This document shows positions 27,695-35,103 of a DNA stretch of 64,000 bases, piece by piece. Position 1 is the first letter of the stretch. Each line of letters begins with the position of its first letter. The notes under the pieces are model-generated. The model did not search any database. It had not been told where the DNA came from and was given only the letters and a program-made list of their open reading frames with translations. The DNA comes from Mesorhizobium sp. NZP2298 (GTDB lineage: Bacteria; Pseudomonadota; Alphaproteobacteria; Rhizobiales; Rhizobiaceae), in the NCBI RefSeq assembly GCF_013170825.1, contig NZ_CP033365.1, forward strand, positions 2,926,001 to 2,990,000, given 5' to 3'. Position numbers and translations under genes: made by a program.

Positions 27695-28144
27695 CTATCG
27701 CACGACCAGCACCGGGATTGCGGTGTAGGACAGCACTTCCGCCGTCTGGCTGCCCAGAAGCAGCTTGCCCAGTCCGCGGCGGCCATGCGAGGCCATCACG
27801 ATCAGGTCGCAGCCCAGCGCCTGCGACAGTTCCAGGATCGCCTCGGCGGGCCTTTTGTCCTCGACATGGACCACCTCGGCGGAGACGCCGGCCGCATCGG
27901 CCGAAGCCTTGCACTTGGCCAGAACCTCCTTGCCGTATTTGCGCGATTCTTCCTGGTAGACGGCCAGTTCATCGCCGGCGGCGTAGCCGGCCATGGCACC
28001 GCCCCAGGCGAAGATCGGGAATTGTTCCGAGACGGTGACGAAGGTGACGGCGGCGCCGATGCCCTTGGCCAATGTGAGGCCATGGGCGACGCCCTTGTCC
28101 GCCAGTTCCGATCCGTCGGTGGCGATGAGCAGATGTTTGTACAT
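27695..28144 (-). CDS. Universal stress protein (UspA family)
   Basis: A 149-residue single-domain UspA protein. The nucleotide-binding motif is intact at ASHGRRGLGKLLLGSQTAEV (G-x2-G-x9-GS), and the N-terminus is YKHLLIATDGSELADKG. The start at 28144 gives the family N-terminus. It is preceded by 282 bp of structured sequence. Expected to bind ATP and to act in stress or growth arrest. Confidence 0.93.
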   Translation of the reverse strand: MYKHLLIATDGSELADKGVAHGLTLAKGIGAAVTFVTVSEQFPIFAWGGAMAGYAAGDELAVYQEESRKYGKEVLAKCKASADAAGVSAEVVHVEDKRPAEAILELSQALGCDLIVMASHGRRGLGKLLLGSQTAEVLSYTAIPVLVVR

Positions 28145-28230
28145 GGTGATCTGACCTGTTGTGCAAGGGCCGATGCCCTTGGGGTGGCGGGAGCCTTGGA
28201 GCGGCTTACCCTGATATAGTTGCGCGGCGG

Positions 28231-28307
28231 GCCTCCTCACAGGGCCAGCCCTATGTGGATCAGGGCCAGGCGAGGAGGGTGGGACCTGAAACCGGCGTAA
28301 GGCCGGT
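28231..28307. other. Structured intergenic sequence, candidate RNA
   Basis: A nested hairpin has outer arms CCTCCTC (28232-28238) and GAGGAGG (28272-28278), and inner arms GCCCT (28248-28252) and AGGGC (28262-28266). A second hairpin, ACCGGC-GTAAG-GCCGGT, is at 28291-28307. An AT-rich TATAGT lies just upstream at about 28215. With the palindrome at 28367-28400 this could form a plus-strand small RNA, or a leader of the Usp gene on the minus strand. Confidence 0.35.
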
Positions 28308-28366
28308 CCGATGCAGCCTGCCATTGGCGATGCGGCCGCCTTTCCGCAAACAATGCCGGTCCCAAA

Positions 28367-28400
28367 CAATTGGCCGCCGGGCATGCCCGGCGGCCAATTG
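28367..28400. terminator. 34-bp perfect palindrome, likely bidirectional terminator
   Basis: CAATTGGCCGCCGGGC is followed directly by its exact reverse complement with no loop bases. It lies 27 bp past the phosphodiesterase stop (minus strand). A short A run on one side and T run on the other are weak. Confidence 0.65.
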
Positions 28401-28426
28401 TGAAACCGTATGATCCCGTTCCAGGC

Positions 28427-29959
28427 TTAGAACGGCGTCGCCGGCAGCTCCTGGGTGCCTTCGAGCTTCACGGCCTGGAGCTCGTTCGCGTCATAGCCAA
28501 GGGCCCGCAGGATGGTGGGCGCTACCTGCGTCGTCTGCACCAGGGCTGGCACCGACCTCGGCTTGAGCGAAGGACCGCTGATGAGGAGCGCCACGTTGCG
28601 ATCATTCGCATTGGCGCCACCGTGCTCGGCAATCTTTGAACCAGATGTGTAGACCACACCCGGATTGACCGTGGCTATGAAGTCCGGCGTACGGCTGTCG
28701 GTGGCCGGATCCTGATAGGCGAGAGCCAGTGCATTCGGCGGCTGGATCTGGGCGATGCCTTCAGCCTTGCTCGATTTCTCGAGATAATCCCGCGCCGCCG
28801 CGAGGTTCTTCACCCTGTCTTGCGGCTTGAGCCAGATCAGCGCGGCGTCGTCGGCGATGTGGAAGGCGTAGCCCGGTGTCTTCGTGTATGGATCATCGTC
28901 CAGTGGCTGGAACGTCGCCGGGTCGATAGGCGACTGGCCATGCTTCGAGGCCAGTATGATCAGGGTCGAGTCGGCGAGATGATTGCCCTTGAGTGCGGCC
29001 ATCAGTTCGCCGAGGGCGCCGTCGACATAGGCGAGCTGCCCCGCAAGACCATTGCTCGGCGCGCCGCTGGCATCCACATAGCCGCCGACCAGACCGACCT
29101 CGTCGCCAGGACCGGCCTTGGGAAGCTTCTGCCCCACGCTGACCGCCTGGAAATTCATGCCGAAAAGCGCGGGAACCGCAACGTGATGCGTGCCGGTGCT
29201 GTCGAGGCCCTTGATTTCGTTGATCACCGCCTGGACCCGCGCTTCGTCAAAGTCACGTTCTGCCTTGAAGCTGCCCGTCGTCTTGACCTTCGTGCCGGGG
29301 ATCAGGCTGTCCTGTTCCAACGCGTAGAGGTCGTCGACGCCCTTGCCTGAAGGTCCGTTCAACCATTCGTAGGCCGGGTGCTTGTCGGACCAGGCTGTGC
29401 GGCCACCATGAGCTTTCACGATCTCGAAGACGTTGTTGACCCGCACGAAATCATGCGGATAGACCACCGAGCACTTGCCTTTGACCAGCGTCATCGGCAA
29501 CTTTGCCGGATCGATCTGGCTGCGGAAATCGCCCGGCTTGCCGCCACCATCAAGGCGCTTCGAATCGACGTCGATGTTCTCGGCGAAGGCCACTTCGGCA
29601 CCCGGCTCGCCCTTGCAATCCGAGGCCGGCGCGAAATAGGTGCGGTCGTAGCTGTCGTCGTAGAACACGCCCGTCGATTTGGGCGTGCCGCCGGTCACCT
29701 GTGCGACAAAGCCAGGGAACGAGTCGGACGGGGCGCTGGTCAGCGCGTTGGGATAGAAAATCCCCGTATGGGCGAGCGCGGCGAACGAGCTTTTCGGATT
29801 TGCGGTGACATAGTTTGCCAGATCGAGTGCATGGAGCCCGTCGATACTGATGAGCAGTACGTGCTTGTAGGGTGCGGCGTTGGCGCTGGAAACAGACAGC
29901 GCGCCCGCCAACGCCGTCGTAAGCGTGCCGGCGGCCAGCGCCAGAGATAGCATTTTCAT
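28427..29959 (-). CDS. Secreted alkaline phosphatase/nucleotide pyrophosphatase-like enzyme
   Basis: A 510-residue exported enzyme of the type I phosphodiesterase/nucleotide pyrophosphatase fold. A Sec signal peptide spans about residues 1-28 (ending SANAAPYK). The metal-binding start VLLISIDGLHALDL follows, with SAPSDSFPGF holding the candidate nucleophile, and later SKHGQSPID and AEHGGANANDRN supplying metal ligands. The start at 29959 has AGGGA seven bases upstream. Substrate unknown; likely phosphodiesters scavenged in the periplasm. Confidence 0.88.
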   Translation of the reverse strand: MKMLSLALAAGTLTTALAGALSVSSANAAPYKHVLLISIDGLHALDLANYVTANPKSSFAALAHTGIFYPNALTSAPSDSFPGFVAQVTGGTPKSTGVFYDDSYDRTYFAPASDCKGEPGAEVAFAENIDVDSKRLDGGGKPGDFRSQIDPAKLPMTLVKGKCSVVYPHDFVRVNNVFEIVKAHGGRTAWSDKHPAYEWLNGPSGKGVDDLYALEQDSLIPGTKVKTTGSFKAERDFDEARVQAVINEIKGLDSTGTHHVAVPALFGMNFQAVSVGQKLPKAGPGDEVGLVGGYVDASGAPSNGLAGQLAYVDGALGELMAALKGNHLADSTLIILASKHGQSPIDPATFQPLDDDPYTKTPGYAFHIADDAALIWLKPQDRVKNLAAARDYLEKSSKAEGIAQIQPPNALALAYQDPATDSRTPDFIATVNPGVVYTSGSKIAEHGGANANDRNVALLISGPSLKPRSVPALVQTTQVAPTILRALGYDANELQAVKLEGTQELPATPF

Positions 29960-30242
29960 TGAAGTGTCCCTCATGTCGCGGCCCGCGATGGATCAGAAAT
30001 AGGCGCGATGGATCAAGGATAGGTGCGGGCACATGACAGGTTCATGAAACTCGTTGGCAAAGGACCTTACGGATTGGTAAGGCGGCCAGCCCGCGGCTGG
30101 AGGTCCGGCCGGGACCGCCGCCATCCAAGCGGCGCGAGGCGCACGTGGCGAAGCGGCGCCGAAGTGCTGCGTTAGCCGCCGGGTCTTTCGCTGTGTTGTG
30201 CCGACCGCTACAGCTTGGCCTGACATCAACGAAAGGCAGCCC

Positions 30243-30824
30243 ATGAGCAACGCGTATCCGCAAATCCATCTGGTCCGGCATGGCGAGACGGCGTGGAGCC
30301 TTTCGGGGCAGCACACCGGCCGCACCGACATGCCGCTGACGCCGGCGGGCGAAGCGGCCGCGCGGGGCGTGGCGGAGCGGCTCAAGGGCCTTTCGTTCTC
30401 GGCGGTGTGGTCGAGCCCCTCGCAGCGCGCCTACAACACCAGCGTGCTGGCCGGCTTTGGTGCGACAAGCGTCAGAAACGATGATCTGCAGGAGTGGGAC
30501 TACGGCGCCTATGAGGGGCGCACGACCAAGGAGATCCTGGCCGAGCGGCCGGGCTGGACCGTCTTTCGCGACGGCTGCCCGCAAGGCGAGACGGCGGCCG
30601 ATGTCGGCGCCCGCGCCGACAGGATCATCAAACAGCTTCGTGAAGCCGGTGGCTCGATCCTGATCTTCTCCAGCGCGCATTTCCTGCGCGTGCTCGCCGC
30701 CCGCTGGCTCGGCCTGCCGCCGGAAGGCGGCGCGCTGTTCGTGCTCGATACGGCCAGCATCAGCGTGCTCGGCTATGAGCATGACCTCAGCGAGCCGGTG
30801 GTGCGCAGGTGGAACCTGAAGTAG
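30243..30824 (+). CDS. Histidine phosphatase family protein
   Basis: A 193-residue enzyme of the phosphoglycerate-mutase-like histidine phosphatase family. The catalytic RHG motif is in HLVRHGETAWSLSG at residues 9-22, with the second His in SSAHFLRVLAARWL. The start at 30243 gives the standard N-terminus. Acid phosphatase activity is likely; the natural substrate is unknown. Confidence 0.92.
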   Translation: MSNAYPQIHLVRHGETAWSLSGQHTGRTDMPLTPAGEAAARGVAERLKGLSFSAVWSSPSQRAYNTSVLAGFGATSVRNDDLQEWDYGAYEGRTTKEILAERPGWTVFRDGCPQGETAADVGARADRIIKQLREAGGSILIFSSAHFLRVLAARWLGLPPEGGALFVLDTASISVLGYEHDLSEPVVRRWNLK

Positions 30825-30835
30825 GGCGTACGCCC

Positions 30836-31159
30836 ATGCATGACATTCAAGCGAAACTGCTGCTTTCCGTGCAACGTGCGCTGCTCGGCGCCGTTTCGCG
30901 CAGGCTTCGGGCGGTTACCTGTGCCTGGGAAGGGGTAGAGATCACGCTTCGCTTTGTGTTTGACGGCGAGCCCACCGATCAGGATTCTGAAGATGCCGGG
31001 ATCGTTGCAGCCGAAGTGGCCGCCGACTTCCCGGCACCCTGGACCGTGGACGAGGACATCGCTCGACTGGACTATCCCGATGATCTGCGCCCAGGCGCGC
31101 TCGCGCTTTGGGCATTTCGGCGCAAGGAGAGCGCTACGGTGACAGGAAATCCCGACTGA
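30836..31159 (+). CDS. Hypothetical protein
   Basis: A 107-residue acidic protein with a clear pattern: AKLLLSVQRALLGAVSRRLRAV, then EITLRFVFDGEPTDQD and AADFPAPWTVDEDI. It resembles small widespread bacterial proteins of unknown function. It starts 12 bp after the phosphatase stop, so it is probably co-transcribed. Confidence 0.7.
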   Translation: MHDIQAKLLLSVQRALLGAVSRRLRAVTCAWEGVEITLRFVFDGEPTDQDSEDAGIVAAEVAADFPAPWTVDEDIARLDYPDDLRPGALALWAFRRKESATVTGNPD

Positions 31160-31191
31160 ACGATTGGCGGTGGTGGCCAGAAATCAGCATT

Positions 31192-31593
31192 CTATCTGTC
31201 GAACTTCCGGATCGCTTCCGCCGTCACGGGTGTGAAGAAGTTCACCAGGTTGCCGTCGGGGTCGCGGAACAGCAGCGAGCGGTTGCCCCAGGGCATGGTG
31301 GTCGGCTGCTGCACGGTCACGTTCCTGATCAAGTCGGACAGCCTGGCGAATTCGGCATCGACGTCGCCGACGCGGAATTCGAGGATGGCGGTGTGGTTGT
31401 CGGCGGGGCGGGCGATGTCGCCGCCGAACAGCATCAAGGTGCGCGTGCTGCCGATCGCCAGCGTGCAGGAAGGCGTCGCCAGTTCGGCGAAGTCCTCCGT
31501 GTAGACCGTCACCGGCATGCCGGTGATCTCGCCGTAGAAGCGCACGAGGCGCTGGACATCAGACGTGATGATGCGGACAGAGACGAAATTCAT
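31192..31593 (-). CDS. VOC family (glyoxalase-fold) protein
   Basis: A 133-residue vicinal-oxygen-chelate protein. The N-terminus NFVSVRIITSDVQRLVRFYG and the C-terminal RSLLFRDPDGNLVNFFTPV are diagnostic. The Glu/Asp positions of the fold are present, but the substrate cannot be read. The reading frame extends upstream into remnant sequence, but the start at 31593 gives the family N-terminus. Confidence 0.9.
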   Translation of the reverse strand: MNFVSVRIITSDVQRLVRFYGEITGMPVTVYTEDFAELATPSCTLAIGSTRTLMLFGGDIARPADNHTAILEFRVGDVDAEFARLSDLIRNVTVQQPTTMPWGNRSLLFRDPDGNLVNFFTPVTAEAIRKFDR

Positions 31594-32143
31594 CGCAGGG
31601 CTCCTTGATCGTCGAAGCCGCGGTCGGGCTCCCAATCGCTCTATAGGCCAGGCCTCCTGCCAGCTTTCTGTCAGGAGAGAGACGTGAGTTTCACGCTTCC
31701 GGTTCGGACCAGCTCTCCTGCACCATTGGCGGCAGGCCGAAGGCGGCGAACAGCCTGCCGCGAGCGGGCCGACATAGACCGTCAGCGAGGCGATGCCGCC
31801 AGCGGCCGGCTCGATGACGTGCAGCGATTGCGCGCGCCATTCCGGGTCCTGGTGGCGCCGCGCATGGATCGCGACGGCCGGCTGGCGGTCGGCCCGCGTG
31901 GCCACGGCGCGGTGGCCGGCCTTGGAGAGCCGGCCCTGCGGAACAGGAACGAGGCCCTGACGTCCGTCCCCCAATTCGACGGAAGTCTTCCCAGCCCTGT
32001 CCTGGATGGGTGCCGACGGAGCTTGTCTCGATCCTGTGCTGATAACCATGAATTGATTGATGCGACTGCTTCCGTGATTGGCCGCTTTCCTGTGGCTGTC
32101 ATAAAACCGTCGGTGGGAGAATTCACGGGTTGGGGGAGCTGGC
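31594..32143. other. 550-bp region without an intact gene
   Basis: It contains the frameshifted sigma-factor remnant at 31691-31930 on the minus strand. The rest (31931-32143) holds no coding signal I can support, only a GGGGAG ribosome site at its end for the 32144 gene. Confidence 0.6.
31691..31930 (-). pseudogene. Remnant of ECF sigma factor C-terminal (SnoaL-like) domain
   Basis: Two frames together read as the tail of an ECF sigma factor with a SnoaL-like extension: ADRQPAVAIHARR, then HVIEPAAGGIASLTVYVGPLAA. After a shift near 31755-31763 it continues LFAAFGLPPMVQESWSEPEA to TGA at 31691-31693. Inserting one base joins the parts (LAA-R-LFAAFGLP). The sigma2 and sigma4 domains are missing upstream, so this is a truncated and frameshifted relic. 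The assignment rests on pattern similarity only. Confidence 0.55.
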
Positions 32144-32557
32144 ATGAATTGCCGCGCGACAAGTGTCATATCGGGGCTTGCGCTTCTGGGGTTTACCGCC
32201 TTTCCGGCGGCTGCCTACACCCACTCATCCACCTACCAGAAGACTGCGCTTTCGGGCCAGGAAATCTATGTCTTCGGTGGTACGACCCTGAACCCGGACT
32301 GTTCCAGCGCCGGCAAGGATGACGTGCGAGTGGTCTCCGGCCCGAGCCATGGAAATGTAAAACTCGTTCATGGCAAGGTGCATCCGTCTTATTCCAAATC
32401 GAACGAGCGTTCGAAATGCAATGCCCGCATGGTGGATGGCGTCAAGGCGCTTTACCGGTCGAAATCCGGATTCACGGGTTGGGACCAGGTCACGTTCTCG
32501 GTCCACACCTATGAGGGCAATGCCTTCAGATTTGTCGCCAACATCAAGGTCGAGTAG
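32144..32557 (+). CDS. Secreted single-domain protein, tandem paralog A
   Basis: A 137-residue protein with a Sec signal peptide (about residues 1-24, ending FPAAAYTH). The mature part has two cysteines (C in NPDCSS and SKCNAR), probably disulfide-bonded. It shares about 62% identity by hand alignment with the protein at 32631. The pattern GPSHGNVKLVHG...GFTGWDQVTFSV resembles the Ig/cadherin-like repeat of large surface proteins (P-HG-V ... GF-G-D-F-V), here as a single domain. Function unknown. Confidence 0.82.
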   Translation: MNCRATSVISGLALLGFTAFPAAAYTHSSTYQKTALSGQEIYVFGGTTLNPDCSSAGKDDVRVVSGPSHGNVKLVHGKVHPSYSKSNERSKCNARMVDGVKALYRSKSGFTGWDQVTFSVHTYEGNAFRFVANIKVE

Positions 32558-32630
32558 CGGGAAAGCGGTGCCGCAATCGCCCGCCTCTCGGCCGGGGGGA
32601 GACTTCATGCAGCCAGGAGATCGCTGAAAA

Positions 32631-33038
32631 ATGGTGCATAAAACGGCAGGCTTCGTCGCGGCATTGACGGTTCTGGGATTGGCGGCCTGGCCGGCGGCCG
32701 CGGGGACGGAGAGCTATCGAAAGACGGCGCTGTCCGGACAGGAGATCTATATCCTCAGGGATGTGAGCCTCAACGAGGACTGTTCGAGCGCGGGCGCCAA
32801 CGATGTCAGGGTCATCGCCGGCCCAAGCCACGGCAAGGTCAGGCTTGTGCACGCAAAGCTCTATTCCGGTTTCCCCAAATCGAATGAGCGCTGGAAATGC
32901 AACACGCACAAGGTCAACGGCATCAAGGGGCTCTACCGGTCGAATCCCGGGTTCAAGGGACACGACGAGGTCACGTTTTCGACCCATACCTATATGGGAA
33001 ATGCCCATAAGACGGTCGTGAGCATCGACGTCGAATAG
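32631..33038 (+). CDS. Secreted single-domain protein, tandem paralog B
   Basis: A 135-residue paralog of the 32144 protein with its own signal peptide (residues 1-24, WPAAAGTE) and the same two mature cysteines (NEDCSS, WKCNTH). Conserved blocks include KTALSGQEIY, CSSAG, GPSHGKV and KSNER. The gap of 73 bp and same orientation show tandem duplication. An Ig-like single-domain fold is inferred. Function unknown. Confidence 0.82.
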   Translation: MVHKTAGFVAALTVLGLAAWPAAAGTESYRKTALSGQEIYILRDVSLNEDCSSAGANDVRVIAGPSHGKVRLVHAKLYSGFPKSNERWKCNTHKVNGIKGLYRSNPGFKGHDEVTFSTHTYMGNAHKTVVSIDVE

Positions 33039-33063
33039 CGCTTCGCGCGCGCAACCTCGCTGC

Positions 33064-33819
33064 TCAGCCCGCCAGCAGCGCCAGCTCCTCCGGCGTCAGA
33101 TGCCGCGCCGAGCCCTTGGCGAGGTCGCCCAGCGGCAGCCGGCCGATGGCGATGCGGATGAGGCGCTTGACCTCGATGCCGTGCGCGGCGAGCAGCCGGC
33201 GGATGTGGCGGTTGCGGCCCTCGTCGAGCACGATCTCCAGCCAGGCGGTGCGGCCGCCGCTGCGCAAAAGCGCGATCGAATTGGCGGTCAGGGCCTCGCC
33301 GTCGACGGTGACGCCCGCGCGGAGTTTGCCCAGCATCCCGGTATCGGGCACCGTGCCGATCTGCACATGATAGGTCTTGGGCAGATGCGAGGCCGGGTCC
33401 ATCAGCCGGTTGGCGAAATGCGTGTCGTTGGTCATCAACAGCAGGCCTTCGCTCGCCTTGTCGAGGCGGCCGACCGGCGAGACGAAGGGCAGGTCGAGCC
33501 CTTCGAGGCAAGCATAGACGGTGTCGCGCTGTTGTGGGTCGTCGCGTGTGGTAACCAGCCCGCGCGGTTTGTTGAGCATGACATAGACCTTGTGCTCGGC
33601 AATCACCTTTTCGCCATCGACGACGATGCGGTCGCGGTTCAGGTCGACGCGCAGCGCGGCATCGCGCACCACCTTGCCGCCGACGCGCACACGGCCCTCG
33701 GCAATCAGCAGCTCGGCCTGCGTGCGCGAGCACAGGCCAAGCTTCGACAGCGCGCGATTGAGGCTGACGCCCGGCGGCTTGCCGGCTGGTGGTTTCCCGG
33801 TGGGTGGTCGTGCTGCCAT
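33064..33819 (-). CDS. rRNA pseudouridine synthase (RsuA/RluB family)
   Basis: A 251-residue enzyme converting a specific rRNA uridine to pseudouridine. An S4 RNA-binding domain (about residues 18-75: VSLNRALSKLGLCSRTQAEL) precedes the catalytic domain, with the active aspartate in GRLDKASEGLLLMTND. The start at 33819 (MAARPPTGKPP) leaves a short basic leader; a start at 33873 is also possible and neither ribosome site is strong. Target base (23S or 16S) not determinable. Confidence 0.92.
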   Translation of the reverse strand: MAARPPTGKPPAGKPPGVSLNRALSKLGLCSRTQAELLIAEGRVRVGGKVVRDAALRVDLNRDRIVVDGEKVIAEHKVYVMLNKPRGLVTTRDDPQQRDTVYACLEGLDLPFVSPVGRLDKASEGLLLMTNDTHFANRLMDPASHLPKTYHVQIGTVPDTGMLGKLRAGVTVDGEALTANSIALLRSGGRTAWLEIVLDEGRNRHIRRLLAAHGIEVKRLIRIAIGRLPLGDLAKGSARHLTPEELALLAG

Positions 33820-34164
33820 GCTGCCGCGGGTCTGTCCGTTGAACCGGACAGATGGCACGGGTGATGCCGGCATCGCACGCGGCCGGCTGGCCGCCGCTTA
33901 CACTGCCATTCGCCGATATCGGCGGTGAGCACCATGGCCAAGGCACTTCGCTGGTTGGCGAACAGATTATAGTGAAGGCCACGTCGCCTGTTCATGGCGA
34001 TCCAACGGAGCCCGATTTTGGGGGCATCGCTGGCAGATGCGCTGAGAGGCAATCATCGGAGCCTCGGCATCTGGAGGTTTTGCGTTGAATCAAAGCCTGA
34101 CCCATCCATTGGGCTAAAGATGCCGTTGGCCATCTGGCCGCCGATCGAATAGAGGCGAAATCCG
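33820..34164. other. Intergenic region upstream of tandem UspA gene
   Basis: About 345 bp between the divergent pseudouridine synthase and UspA genes. It includes a perfect palindrome CGCCGATATCGGCG at about 33910-33923. I find no convincing FNR-type box or coding frame here. Confidence 0.4.
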
Positions 34165-35001
34165 ATGAAACTCATGGCATGTCTCGCGCTGGCTACATAT
34201 CCCGAAGCGAATACGGCGAAGGTCGCCTCGAATGCAGTGGCGCTCGCCAGGCAGGTGGGGGCAGCGCTTCATGCGGTCGTTGTCGATGTCGACATTCCCG
34301 ACGTTTCGAACGCGCTTTCGAGCTATCTGCTCGATCTTCCAAGCAAGATTCGAGAGGTCGAGGCGACCAGCCGCAAGTGCGGCAAGATCTTGCTGGAGGC
34401 GGTTGCCAAGGAGGCCTCACAGGGCGCGGTGACCCTGACCACGCAGGAGATCGCGGCGCCGCCGGCCCTGATGGGTGATGCTGCCGCGGAACAAAGCCGC
34501 TATTTCGATCTCTCACTGGTCGGCCTGGCCGCGGACAATCCGACGGCGCGCATGACTGCCGAGGCCATACTGTTCGGCGCAGGCCGGCCGACGCTCCTTT
34601 TTCCCGAAGCGACGGATGTTGGTGTGCTCGACCATGTCGTCATCGCCTGGGATGGAAGCCGCGTGGCGGCACGGGCCGTCGCCGACGCGCGGCCGTTCCT
34701 GGAACGCGCCGCCAGGATCACGGTCATCAGCGTGGTCGACGAAAAGCCGCTTCCCGGAAAGGACATCGGCGAACGCCTTGCCGAGGGCCTGCGGATGCGG
34801 GGACTGACCGTCGAAAGCGCTGCGATCCGAGCGGGCGACCGTTCGATAGGCGCCGCTCTCCAGGAGCATGCCGTAAAGATTGGTGGCAAGCTGCTGGTCA
34901 TGGGTGGATACGGTCATTCGCGGGTCAGGGACTTCGTGCTCGGCGGTGCAACCGAGGGTGTTCTTGCGGATTTGCGGCTCCCCATCCTCCTGTCACACTG
35001 A
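34165..35001 (+). CDS. Tandem-domain universal stress protein
   Basis: A 278-residue protein with two UspA domains (about 1-135 and 145-278). The second keeps the nucleotide loop GGYGHSRVRDFVLGGATEG near the C-terminus; the first is degenerate at the loop. Two-domain Usp proteins are frequent among low-oxygen-induced genes. It begins the stress/metal block, 102 bp before the P-type ATPase. Confidence 0.9.
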   Translation: MKLMACLALATYPEANTAKVASNAVALARQVGAALHAVVVDVDIPDVSNALSSYLLDLPSKIREVEATSRKCGKILLEAVAKEASQGAVTLTTQEIAAPPALMGDAAAEQSRYFDLSLVGLAADNPTARMTAEAILFGAGRPTLLFPEATDVGVLDHVVIAWDGSRVAARAVADARPFLERAARITVISVVDEKPLPGKDIGERLAEGLRMRGLTVESAAIRAGDRSIGAALQEHAVKIGGKLLVMGGYGHSRVRDFVLGGATEGVLADLRLPILLSH

Positions 35002-35103
35002 GCCCTCTACCTCGCTTCATGATGATCCTTTATCAGCGCCGCGAAGCAGGTAGGTCCTTCCACGAGCCGACTTGCGTCGAACAGGCCATCAAGGATAGCT
35101 GAC

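Noticed and set aside
28231..28400. Possible SRP 4.5S RNA or 6S RNA
   Set aside because: The conserved SRP loop (GGAAGC) is absent and the hairpin arrangement does not match the 6S long rod with central bubble. It is kept only as an unnamed candidate.
31684..32322. A 212-residue plus-strand frame
   Set aside because: It is rich in Arg/Ala, spans a remnant of an opposite-strand gene, and overlaps the signal peptide region of the 32144 gene; no domain recognised.
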